Shown piece after piece: positions 31,820-41,836 of a DNA stretch of 63,791 nt. Positions within the stretch are counted from its first letter, which is position 1. Each line of letters opens with the position of its first letter. A model generated the notes under the pieces. That model was not told the DNA's origin. It worked only from the letters and a program-made list of their open reading frames with translations, and did no database searches. The translations under genes were made by a program, and so were the position numbers. This DNA comes from Leucocoprinus leucothites (lineage: Eukaryota; Basidiomycota; Agaricomycetes; Agaricales; Agaricaceae), in NCBI GenBank assembly GCA_013368445.1, contig JAACJO010000062.1:1-63791 (forward strand). The letters are read 5' to 3'.

Positions 31820-32586
31820 CAGTGGCTAGCGAGGATCCTCTCTCGAGTGCATCAGGTGCACAGGCATGTTCTGCCATACCCCCTGAACCAATCCCCCAGT
31901 TTGCCATTTCCGGAGTGCCTCCTCCCCTAGGCCCAAAAGCCTCTCGTAACGATCTTCATAGCCAAAATGATCATCTTCGCCTTTTATTGGAACGGTCGTG
32001 CATCGAGCTCGAAAAGGCATATGCAATCCAGAAGCTAATGGAACGCGAAAATGAGCGGCTTCACATGGTTGCATTTCACAAAGATAAGAGTAAGAAAAAG
32101 AAAACTTACAGCAGTTCAGAGGCCCGCCACATGACAAGTGAAGAAACCATGGATGAGCTTGCCAAGATGGAGTTCATGACCAAATGGAAGGACGTAATGA
32201 AGGAGGCTGGGCAACACTTCAAGATTCGGAGGCAGATGATCGTCCAACATGAGCGGGAGGTGGTAAAGGAGAAGAAGAAAGCTGAGCAGGATAGGAAGAG
32301 GTGAGAGCGTCAGGAGGAGCAGCAGCGCAAGGCAGAGGCTAAAAGGGTAGAGAAGGCTGCTAAGGCTGCAGCACGAGAGGTGGAGTGGGCATTGAAGGCA
32401 ATGAAGAAGCAGGGAAAGAAGGGGAGGAAAGCCACAAAAAAGAAGTCAGCTCAAGATCATGACGCCTTTATGGAAGGTTTGAACATACCGCTGCCCGACT
32501 CCCATCCTTCAACTCCTAGTAGTGAGCTCTCATTCTCGTTGTCATTTTCGGACCCAGAGATGCCAGGTGAGTGCTACGAGCCTTGA
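30389..32586 (+). CDS. pogo transposase with one 56-nt intron (one late TGA)
   Basis: Starts MPTMNTTENSTCPAN at 30389. An N-terminal psq-type helix-turn-helix (YKIRAAARDFNVPRSTLTARL) is followed by a CENP-B/Tc5-like DNA-binding segment (GEMLADYAHDICGKEVGKNW). The intron 31153-31208 (GTACCA...TTTGTAG, branch CTAAT) joins NPCRA to SISVSPNGWTDKELG in frame. The DDD catalytic residues lie in NADEKGV, LILDGHNSH and ALQPCDVGVF. A Thr run comes from a (CTA)n repeat. The C-terminus is a Lys/Glu-rich coiled coil. TGA at 32302 (Arg expected) would trim the last 94 residues; otherwise the frame runs to 32586. The catalytic core is intact, so this copy may still be active. Confidence 0.85.
31153..31208 (+). 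other. Predicted 56-nt intron in pogo transposase
   Basis: GTACCA at the 5' end, CTAAT branch at about 31191, TTTGTAG at the 3' end. It splits a codon after two bases, and the two exons are in frame only if it is removed. Confidence 0.8.
31781..31818 (+). repeat. (CTA)n microsatellite coding poly-Thr
   Basis: About 12 CTA/ACT units inside the pogo transposase, giving a run of Thr between the catalytic core and the coiled coil. Confidence 0.9.
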
Positions 32587-33044
32587 TTCCTGGATGGTTG
32601 ATAGACATGTAATTTTAGGTGTTGTAAATGAAGAATCTGCCAAAGAAATCAGTACTAGCCATCGTAGGAACCCAAGGAGAGCTGTTCGAACCAAGTAGAG
32701 CATACCAAGAATGTAGAAATATGTAATACTCACTCGATTGGGTGGTGGATGTGGATTATTTGATGAAAGATGAACTGATAGGAGCCTATTATTGTGTATT
32801 TGGTGCAACTTGATGGCCGGCTCCCACGCCCTGGCCAGGTACCCAGGTAAGCCATGATTTCGAGTACCCCACCTTTAAATATTTGTACAGCTTGTGTATA
32901 GCCTCAGATTTTCTTCTTCTTCTACACAATTATATTTGAGAAGCTTTGCTATCAGGCTGCATTGGTTTCAAGGCCAATGCATACTCTACATGACATGTAC
33001 ATACTGCCAAACCCTTATCCGGCCGGGTTCAGGGTCATCAACAG

Positions 33045-33058
33045 TAACCTTTTAGAAT
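33045..33058 (+). pseudogene. Helicase sliver with TSD between pogo and a LINE tail
   Basis: TA (33045-33046) is the right pogo TSD. ACCTTTTAGAAT (33047-33058) is repeated at 33211-33222 as the TSD of the truncated goL tail. Confidence 0.85.
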
Positions 33059-33210
33059 TTTTTTTTTTTTTTTTTAAGTCAATGCGACCCCAGAGGGGTC
33101 GCCAATTTATAACGCAGTGTGTGATAGCAGTCTGCACCCAACTATTTACTACAGGGAAACTGATACCGCTACCGACTACACAAGAGTATACAACTGGGAA
33201 TATATAATAG
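33059..33210 (-). mobile_element. 5'-truncated goL-B1 (3' UTR only, 152 bp)
   Basis: T(17) then the B1-type 3' UTR with the stem GACCCC-AGA-GGGGTC, ending mid-UTR at 33210. Flanked by the 12-bp TSD ACCTTTTAGAAT. Typical product of early reverse-transcription stop. Confidence 0.92.
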
Positions 33211-33660
33211 ACCTTTTAGAATATATTGCTAATATATTCCTAAAGAAAAGAGCACCATTTGGTGGAATTACAGTGGTCTTTGGAGGTGACTTCCATCAGA
33301 CACTTCCTGTGATGCCATCTGCAACACGACAGGAGGTGGTAGGACTTTCTATTAGGAAGAGTGGAAGAATCTAGCAACATGTTACCACATATTATCTTTG
33401 GACTAATATGCGGCTGGGAAGATCTGCAGAGGATGACCAGCATGCTTGGTGGTTGCTGGAGATTGGTGCTGGAACAACTATGGACAACAATGAAATGGTG
33501 CAAATTCCCAGGCCCATGCTTCTGGATACTATTGATGATCTTATCACCCAACTCTATCCTGGAGTTGAACAACCTGGAGCCAAGGATGATGATTGGTTTT
33601 TGGACCGTACCATCCTCTGTCCACAGAACAATGAAGTTGATGAAGTCAATGATGCTGTCC
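33211..33660 (+). pseudogene. Helitron-type helicase, fragment 2
   Basis: Continues the helicase: [46 protein letters not shown] and DRTILCPQNNEVDEVNDAVL. The GGDF-QTLPV motif is helicase motif III of the PIF1/Helitron group. TAG at 33372 replaces a Trp (SRI*QHV; TGG to TAG). Interrupted after 33660 by the mosaic goL; AATGATGCTGTCC (33648-33660) is repeated at 53419-53431 as TSD. Confidence 0.83.
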
Positions 33661-35848
33661 TTTTTTTTTTTCTTTTTTTTTTTAAGTCAAAGATTTATTA
33701 CGCAGTGCCCAGTCGCAGTCTGCGCCCACCAACATAGTACAGGACCTAAGTACTGCTACCTAAGCCAAACACTACAAAGATGGGAATAGATAGAGTCCTG
33801 TCCAAATACAGTACATTACTCGATGGCAAAGAAACGTGGCATAGTAACAAAAGAAACTACAAGGCCAACTCGCAGACCTCTAACAGTAAGCTTACATGCA
33901 TGTGTGGCCCCAGCAATGAAATGATAGGGTTGGGGGATGTGTTGAGGCAGGTACACAACCTACCCCCAGGGCCTCCTATTGTCCTCCTTGTGACAGCTAA
34001 GCCAATCATGGTCAAACCAGTGGCACCAGAATGGGCACTTTTGATCATCAGCTGCATGGTCACCCCTGCAGTTGATACATGAGATGTGGGGACAGGGCTC
34101 TCCAGCAGGTGTGGGCAAGATAGGGGGGTTTGCCTTTGGACTCCCCTTACAGCATGATGATGTGGAGCGATGATTCTCACTATGGTGAGGACCACCACAC
34201 TGGGAGCACCTGAGTGCGTGGTTGCAGCAGGTGGGGGTAGAGTGACCAAAGCGCCAGCAATGCTGGCACTGGGGAACACTGGGGTGAGCATGGGTGGGCT
34301 TAATGATGGCCTGCATACCATTGAAGTCGAGGTACTTGTTGAGGAGCTTCTTGGCACCAGCTCCTGACTAAGAGTCCCATAGGTCAAACCAAATGGTGGC
34401 AGTGTTGGCCTTGGGGGAGTTGCGCATGATGTGCACAGATGAAACATCAGCAAAAGTGTCCTTGAATGGAGACAATCACATGCAGTCGGTGATGTTGATC
34501 GGCATAATACGGATGCCATTCATGTGGAAGGGGATGTCGAGGATCTTGAGATAGGACCTTGACCTGGGGCGGTGTGTCTTCAGCTCAAACGTGGTGGTGA
34601 AGATAGAGGGGATAGCAGACTCAACAACAGTGATGTTGGAGTCTGAGGGTATGGCAGAGGTGTACAGTGCAATAGTGCTGTATGCCTTGGTGATGTTTTC
34701 AACATGCAAGGATGACTTGGCACGTGAGAGGGCGTCATTGAGGAGGTGCATGGCCTTGTGATGGAGATAAGTGATTTCACTGGCGATGCCAGTGAAATCC
34801 AGGAAGAGTTGGCAGTGGGTAGGCCCAGCAGTGGTCATGCATGGCTTCTTTGCAGAGCCGGCAGTGGCAGTGGCAGCCTGATGCATTGCGGCAATGCAAT
34901 TAGGGTCGAGGGAGGGGTTTGCCTGTGCTAGCTTGATGAGTGACACAGGCAGCGCTGAAGCGCCAGAGCAAGCGGCTTCTGCAAATGAGCACTGACGAGG
35001 CACTGGAGCAAGAGTGGGGATGGGCACCTTCACAGGCACTCAAGGGGGGCCACTAGCACACACCTTAGAGGGCGCTTGCTTGGGTGGTACAAGAGGACAG
35101 GCCACAGTGCCTTGGGTGTTTGCTTGGGCACCTTGGGGGAGCCCATGTGGATGTCATGTGGTTCCACTTTGTCAGCGGATCCATGGGTCACCTCATGGGC
35201 AACATGTGTATCTTTAGGGGAGGCCCCAGGCTCAACAAAGTGAGTGAAGCCTTGCATGAAGGAGCAAAAGGTGGTCCAGCCATGGCTGGCCCACTCCTCA
35301 CCCATGGAGATGTGTGCACTGCTGTGCCCACTCATATCAAACTCGTACACTGCACCAGCAAGGTAGCTGGCACAGACTCTGGCAAACTCCTTGTCAAGGA
35401 GGGAATCATCAGGGAGCTCACACATGAAGCGCAAGAACTTCCTGAGGCCTTCGAAGGCCCGCTTGGCCATGGCATCATCTCCAGACATGGTCCCAGGGGA
35501 GGATGGTGCGACTGACGGCACAGCGGGGGGAGGAGGTGTAATGGGCACAAATGTGTGTGTGCCCACAGTGTAGGGTTTCAGAGGCAACGGGACATCAGCC
35601 ACTGGGGGAGGAGCCAGCTGCGATGGGACATCAGCAGTGGGCAGGTGGGAGGGGCCAGATGAAGGGATGTCAGCCTGGGGGGTACTGAAGAGCCCACAAA
35701 TGTTGCAGGGGTCATTGTATGGGTTGAGATGTTTGTCCTTGGACATCTCGGCAATGTTGAGCTTGTTGGCGGAGGCCTCAGCAGACTTGGTGGTTTGATG
35801 GGGGGGTTGGTTAGACTTAGATTTGCGTTTACCCATATCACTAATAGT
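33661..35848 (-). mobile_element. Mosaic gag-only LINE (B1/B3-like head, B2 body)
   Basis: Minus-strand goL from the tail T(10)C T(12) at 33661-33683 to its 5' end at 53418 (CATCCCTCCTTGACC), with LINE-A copy 2 nested between 35863 and 53344. TSD AATGATGCTGTCC on both sides. The 3' UTR is B2 type. No reverse transcriptase of its own. Confidence 0.9.
33960..35836 (-). pseudogene. Mosaic goL ORF1, frameshifted
   Basis: Begins MGKRKSKSNQPPHQTTKS at 35836. Up to KPYTVGTHTFVPI (about 35560) it follows the B1/B3 head (LNIAEMSKDKHLNPYNDP). After this it follows B2 (PSSPGTMSGDDAMAKRAFEGL, ELPDDSLLDKEF, MTTAGPTHCQLFLDF). Frameshifts near 35040 and a stop near 34368 (CTAAGAG context) break it. The end carries CQHCWRFGHSTPTC and CSQCGGPHHSENH. 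The switch point is the module shared by all goL subfamilies, as expected of template switching. Confidence 0.8.
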
Positions 35849-36294
35849 AGACGCAGTAGAGCTTTTTTTTTTTTTTTTTAAATCAATGAATTTATATAGC
35901 GGTGCTCGATCGCAGTCTGCTTTCAACTAAATATTACAAACAGACAGTACACTACAGGAAGCTGGGGTACACAAAGCGGTCAGAGACCGCTTAAGACATA
36001 GACTATACATGATTAGTCCAGCAAAATAGAAAAGACTTGAGAGAGACTATAGAATGAGGTGTTATACACAGAGGTTGGACTCAAGAGAGAAGAGAAGAGA
36101 GGAGATAAAGGAATATAGTTCACCTTCATTTGGTTCGGCAGGCACAGGGGCTTGAGGCGGTGGTGGATGCATGTCATGATTGGTGAAGGCAAAAGCAGCT
36201 GGGTTCTTTTTCAAGAACTCAATGAGGAACTTGTACTGAGAAAAGGTGCATTGCACCCATTGGGTGCAGATGGGGTAGAAAGGGCAGTAGCATA

Positions 36295-37886
36295 CAGTGG
36301 CTCAAAAAACTGTCCCAATGTTTTCGCATTTTGGACATATTTGCTAATACCAGGGCAGATATATGGCCTAGCATCCTGAAAATATTCACACAGGTACCTT
36401 GACATATTGGGAGCATATATTACCATGATCACATGACCTTGTCCATCAATGAATTATTAATGAATTATCGCAAATATCTACTCATTGGGACAGTTTTTTG
36501 ACCCTCTGTTATCTACCTACTCAATACTTTGTATGACCTCCTCTTGCCCTGACAACTGCCTCAATCCTTCTGGGCATGGTTTCTATCAGCCTTTGGCACC
36601 TTTCTGCTGGAATCTTATTCCACTCCTCTACTAGCCTCTCCCACAATTCAAATACTCCTTAGGTGGTCTTTCATATGCCTTCAGCTGGTCCTTCAGGTAG
36701 GTCCAGAGGTGTTCAATGGGATTTAGGTCAGGGGATTGTGCAGGGCATGATAGAACTTGAATGTTGTTGTCCACAAACCATTGTTGTCCCAGTTTTGAGG
36801 TGTGTTTTGGGTCATTATCCTGCTGGAATATCCTCTCCTCCTCCTCCATCTCCAACTTTTCAAAGCTTTCCACCACCCCATTGTCCAAAATCTCGCAGTA
36901 TTTCACTGCATCCATATTCCCTTGAACCTCAATCAGCTTTCCTACCCCATTCCACCCCATACACCCCCACACCATCATGTTACCACCTCCTCCATGTTTG
37001 ACAGTAGGGAGAGTGGTCCTATCTGACAGTGGTTCCCCCCTCTCCTTCCAGGTATACACCTTTCCATCTGACCCAATCCTGTTGATCTTTGTTTCATCTG
37101 TCCACAACACCCTCTTCCAGTCCTCCACTGTCCAATTCCTATGTTCATGTGCAGAGTCAAGGCATTCCTCACAATGTTGCTTTTTGAGTAGAGGTCATTT
37201 GATCTTGGTTACAGAGCAAAATCCATTATCCTGAAGGGTATTTCTGACAGTTTGGGGTGTGACAGGGTCAGACAGAGTAGAGTTAATGAAATTTGTAGCC
37301 TGGACAGCATTATCTAGCTTTCCAGAGGTTATTTGGTGAATTATTGCTTTTTTATCATGAGGAGAAAGCTTGGAAGGACGTCCTCCCTTGTTGTTTTCCT
37401 TGTCCCCATCAACTTCTTTATTGATCCTCCCAATAGTAGACTTGCCTAGACCAGTTTTATGTTCAATATGGCACAAGGAATAGCCATCTTTGAGAAGAGA
37501 AGTGACTTGGGAGTATTAGGTAGAGGAGATAGCTTTCATGATGTAGTGGCAGGAAGAAAGACAGTTGTAGCCATCTCAACATGTCAACCAAGGTCACATG
37601 ATCTTGTTTACTACTCCCACACCTGCCCTGATGCTCCCCTGGCATGTTACAAGATAGATACTGGGAGGCTGACAGGGGGTCAAAAAACTGTCCCAATGAG
37701 TAGATATTTTTAATAATTCATTACTAATTCATTGATGGACAAGGTCATGTGATCATGGGAATATATGCTCCCAATATGTCAAGGTACCTGTGTGAATATT
37801 TTCAGGATGCTAGGCCATATATCTGCCCTGGTATTAGCAAATATGTCCAAAATGCGAAAACATTGGGACAGTTTTTTGAGCCACTG
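36295..37886 (-). mobile_element. Tc1-like DNA transposon copy 2 (1592 bp)
   Basis: Same tips as copy 1 (CAGTGGCTCAAAAAACTGTC) with TA on both sides (36293-36294, 37887-37888) and about 214-bp TIRs. Inserted in LINE-A copy 2 ORF2 near its Cys/His tail. By eye it differs from copy 1 at only a handful of sites. Confidence 0.95.
36521..37539 (-). pseudogene. Tc1 transposase copy 2, two stops and one frameshift
   Basis: ATG at 37539. Same domains as the copy at 24324 (HTH, WTDETK, QDNDPKHTS, PDLNPIEHLW). It shares that copy's TAA (seventh codon after ATG) and TGA (after VTKIK), but keeps Trp where copy 1 has TAG. A 1-nt deletion in a G run near 36660 (KE YLNCGRG) shifts the last 60 codons. Shared stops imply both came from an already broken parent. 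Confidence 0.88.
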
Positions 37887-40723
37887 TAAGATGTGATGTC
37901 GTGTTTCCAACCAATGGCCACAGCGACAGGATTTGGGTTTGAGAGGGAAAAATCTCTCATGATAAGCTCCAATCGGAGCGTGGTTTAGGATGGCCCAAGT
38001 CATGTGAGCGCATAGTGAAGGTGATTCATTGGCTAAAATAAGCCATGTGCCCCCCTTGACGTAGGTGGGAATAAGGAACTTGCAATTTTTCTTAGATAGA
38101 AGGAAACCGTTGCCATGGTACTTCTTCTTCCAGAATGTGGATTCCCAGGATTTCTGGCAATTGTTGGTGGCTTTGCGTCACAAGAAGTCGAGAGTGGCAC
38201 CTGTGTGGGGAGGGGTGTGTATGCACGTGGATGTGACATCATTATGGACTTTAAGATGGGGTTTCCAATGCCATTTGGATGGTACGTCCCAAATGTCGAT
38301 GGATCGTGATGGTTTAGCTGCGAGCCAGTTGGATAGAAGCCGGCAGACTTGAATAGACTGTGACTGACTCGAATGGATGGAGGGATTGACTACCAGCTTG
38401 GCTGCTGGAAGACAGTCAGTGATGAGGATGATGTGATCGCATTGGAGGGAGATGGCTTTAGCAATGCCAATGCAGATGGAGTAAAGTTTGGCATCCGTGG
38501 ACGAAGCCTGGCCACTTGCTTGTTTTGCATGGGACACTTGTCGTCCGCTGTGATATAAATGTGCTGCCGAAACTGCCTGAAGGGAACCTACAAGGGGAAC
38601 AGAGGCATCAGTAATAACTGAAATACAATTATGATTCAGAGAAGAAGAAGAAAAAATTGAGTCAAGAGACAAAACATGTTTGTATGTTTTGTGTTTGTCC
38701 GAGCGATTACAGGGATGGAAGTGAATGGAATCAGGATAGATGTCCATAAGACGAGAACCAGGCTTGGATTCAGAAGAAAGAGGGGAAAAGGAATCAGACA
38801 AATGAGAGAGAGAATTATCTACATCAATAATAGGGCCTTTGACTTTAGCTTTTTTGGCCGTAGTGAGAAGACGAAGCAATTGGGGATGCAGGGAGGAATT
38901 AAGTGAGAATTGGTTAGATAAAAGCGATCATAACACGTGATTAGAGGGTAAAGTAGAGACTCAATATGATGAACAAATGGCTAATTTACAAAGGTGAAGG
39001 TGAATCAGAATGAGACCAGTGATACTTTCAGCGCCACCAGATGGAGATGTACGGAAGGCGCCAGTGATCCAAATAGCTGTGTGCCTTTGCATGGATGATA
39101 GAGACTTGAGTAGCACCTTGTTATGAGCACCTTCAAAGTACCATAGTTGAAAGCCATATGTTGCCACTGGGACAACACATGACCTATATAGAAGCCATTT
39201 CTGAAGGGGAAGGAGGCCGCGGGTAGAGTTACCTAGCATACCCATAGCTTTCACAGTGGATAATGCTTTGGTAGAGTAATAGTGAACATGTTCTTGGAAT
39301 GAGAGTCGACAGTCAAAATAAAAACCCAGGTAACACCAGAAGCATTTAGGATGAAGGATGGGACCGCCGACTTCAGACAGGTCTAGAGGGGGATTTGTAT
39401 CATTGTGATGGCGAGAGAAGTGGAAGACTTCAGATTTGTTATGTTCAACGACTAATCCGAGATCAGTGCATACGGAGTTAATGATGGAGTAGGCTGCTTT
39501 AAGGGAAGAGGTTGTGTCAGTATAGTTCTTCGCTTGAGATATACAAAGCCCATCATCAACAAAAGATAAAAGGGAAGAGGGGATAGATTGTAAATGAGCA
39601 CATTGCTCGAACATGAACATGAGAGGTGCTAGATAAAGCGCCAATAGTATGGGTGAAAGAGCTAAGCCTTGCCCTATGCCAACATCCATGTCGTGAGCAT
39701 CAGACAGGAAGGTGTTCCACATGAACTGAGTCGATCAACCTATGAGGTAATGAGAGAAGAATTTTACGAGCTCTGGGGCGAACCCTTGGCATCGTAGAAT
39801 ATCAGTAAGAATGTCATGATTGAGAGAAGGGAAAAATTGGGCAATGTCAAAAGCACAAACGCTAGTGATCATACCTTTGGCCCAACCAGCCCAAATGATG
39901 TGGGTGAGGAAAACACCTGCATCTTCAGTAGAACGCTGAATAACTCCACCCATTTGGTTTGGATGAAGGATGTCTAGGGATACCACTTCAAATTGCATGC
40001 GGTGTGTGATCATTTTTTCAATTAGTTTGCCTAAGGTGTTTAGTAGGACAATAGGGTGGAACACTTTTGGGGTATCATAGGCTGGTTTATTTGGCTTGGG
40101 AATGATGATAGAGACTGAGTCTTTGAAGTGACTCAGCCAGTAAGAAAGACGTATGCATGTGTTAGTGATTAGTAGAATATTCTTCAAGCACTCGTTATGG
40201 GCAACAATGGACTTCAGATGTTTCCATGAGACATGATCAGGGCCAGGTGCTGAGGAGTTAGCACAAGATTGTAGGGATTCAGTGAGTTCAAGAGCAGAGA
40301 AGTTCGCCCAAGATCGAGGAGGAAGGGATTTCATTTCATTCAGAATATGAGGCCTTACCGGATGGCCTGATGCAGAATTGTATGACGAGTGAAGCACATT
40401 CCACAAGTCCAGAAGGTCGTTACAAGGGCATCCTTGGTACCTTATGCCCTCGATGGCAGGGAGTTTTCGTTGTTTGACCCATTCCATAAGGTCCCAGGGT
40501 CGTTTGTTGGTTGAGGCAATTTCGTGGATATGCTCATCGAAGAAAGAGCATTTGGTGGCTCATGTAGCCATCCTAAATGCTCGCCATTCTTTTCGATCTT
40601 TCGATTTTCGGTACGCAAGTAGAGTCTCAGAACAGTGAGGAGTCCACCATTCTTTTGACCGGTTAGTGATCCATACAGTTTTAGAGTTCGAATTCCAAGA
40701 ATCGGATAGAATACTAGAAATAG

Positions 40724-41370
40724 TGTTATGTATATTGATTATATCTAGCATTTGTTCTCTCTACAATACAAAGTCGATATTAGCTTTACTTAAGTAATAT
40801 CGCAATTATGTTTTTCATTGTGTTTTCTATTGTTTTCTTTAGTTTGTTTTGACTCATTTACTTTGTCTCGTTATGACTTGTCTAGTTTTGTTTATGTTTG
40901 ATGATTATTAAATATAGCTGTGCTATATTTGGACTTACCTTGTGATCGATCAGATGATCAAAGAAGAACTTCTTTAGAAGAACTTCTAAAGCTTCTTTGA
41001 CAGATCACGTCTTATATAGTTTAATTAGCGTTAAGGAAGCTGTACACTTCTCTTCTTTCATTAGAAGCCCTTAGCCCTAGTTAATATTAGATACAGACTT
41101 GTATCGTATATAAGTCGTTGACATCTACCAAGGAGAAACATTGTTTCTACTTGGTTAGGTGGAGACTCAATACGAGCCTTTATCTACACAAAGTCGAATT
41201 GAACTTAAGCCCTAAGACCTCAATTACCAAGTCTTTAACTCTTATAATTGCTGTATTATATCTCTGACTTTGTAAATGACTTTGTCGCTTACCGAGAAGG
41301 AGTCCCCTTTGATAAGATCCACTTGATACTTATTGCGCCAGCTTAGGACCGGGCCGGCATCACTATAACA
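40724..41370 (+). repeat. 5' LTR of Ty3 element 2
   Basis: 647 bp. A TATA box TATATAAG lies at 41107-41114; ATTGTTTCTACTT at 41140-41152, about 33 nt on, is the likely mRNA start. At 41358-41359 it reads CA where the 3' LTR has TG. Confidence 0.95.
41107..41114 (+). promoter_or_regulatory. TATA box of Ty3 element 2
   Basis: TATATAAG in the LTR, 33 nt before the segment that pairs with the primer-binding site. Confidence 0.65.
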
Positions 41371-41372
41371 TT

Positions 41373-41385
41373 AAGTAGAAACAAT
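41373..41385 (+). promoter_or_regulatory. Self-priming primer-binding site, Ty3 element 2
   Basis: AAGTAGAAACAAT starts 3 nt after the LTR and is the exact complement of 41140-41152 (13 of 13). The spacing equals that in Ty3 element 1. This fits Tf1/sushi-type self-priming rather than tRNA priming. The rest of the leader to 41836 shows no gene. Confidence 0.75.
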
Positions 41386-41836
41386 CCTTCTCTGTTAGCA
41401 CAGAGCCGTTACTTTGCCCAGTAACCCAACAACATTGCAAACACTGTCGATTTGGATTATCGCGGTTATAGCACAAACTGTCCCAAAACTATTGTGCATA
41501 ACAACAAAGAGAGGGTCGACACACATTGCCAACTAGTGGAATAGTTGAGGATCACTCTTATTGATCTGAGCGATTACCCACGCTCTTAAAACATTTGGAG
41601 GCTTGTGAGAGCTAAGGTCATTGTACCTGAATCTCAAAATAAGATACCAGACCCGAGGGTAGATACTCAGAAGGGAGAAATTTGCCAGAAGAATAGGCAT
41701 ATCTCTGAAGAATACCAGACCCGAGGGTAAATACTCGGAAGACAGTTTATCTGTTGAAAGTCTTAAGAGACTATAAATACACAGTCCTAGTGACTATAAA
41801 AGTGAGTCCAAAGTGACTATAAACTAATTTTCCAAC

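Larger units (their letters stand above)
29712..33044 (+). mobile_element. pogo-like DNA transposon (3333 bp)
   Basis: Terminal inverted repeats of about 19-24 bp: CTGTTGATGACCCTGAACC at 29712 and its complement ending at 33044, flanked by TA (29710-29711, 33045-33046). One spliced transposase gene is inside. The 677-nt leader (29712-30388) and 458-nt trailer (32587-33044) hold no gene I can see. Removing the element restores the helicase frame exactly. Confidence 0.93.
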
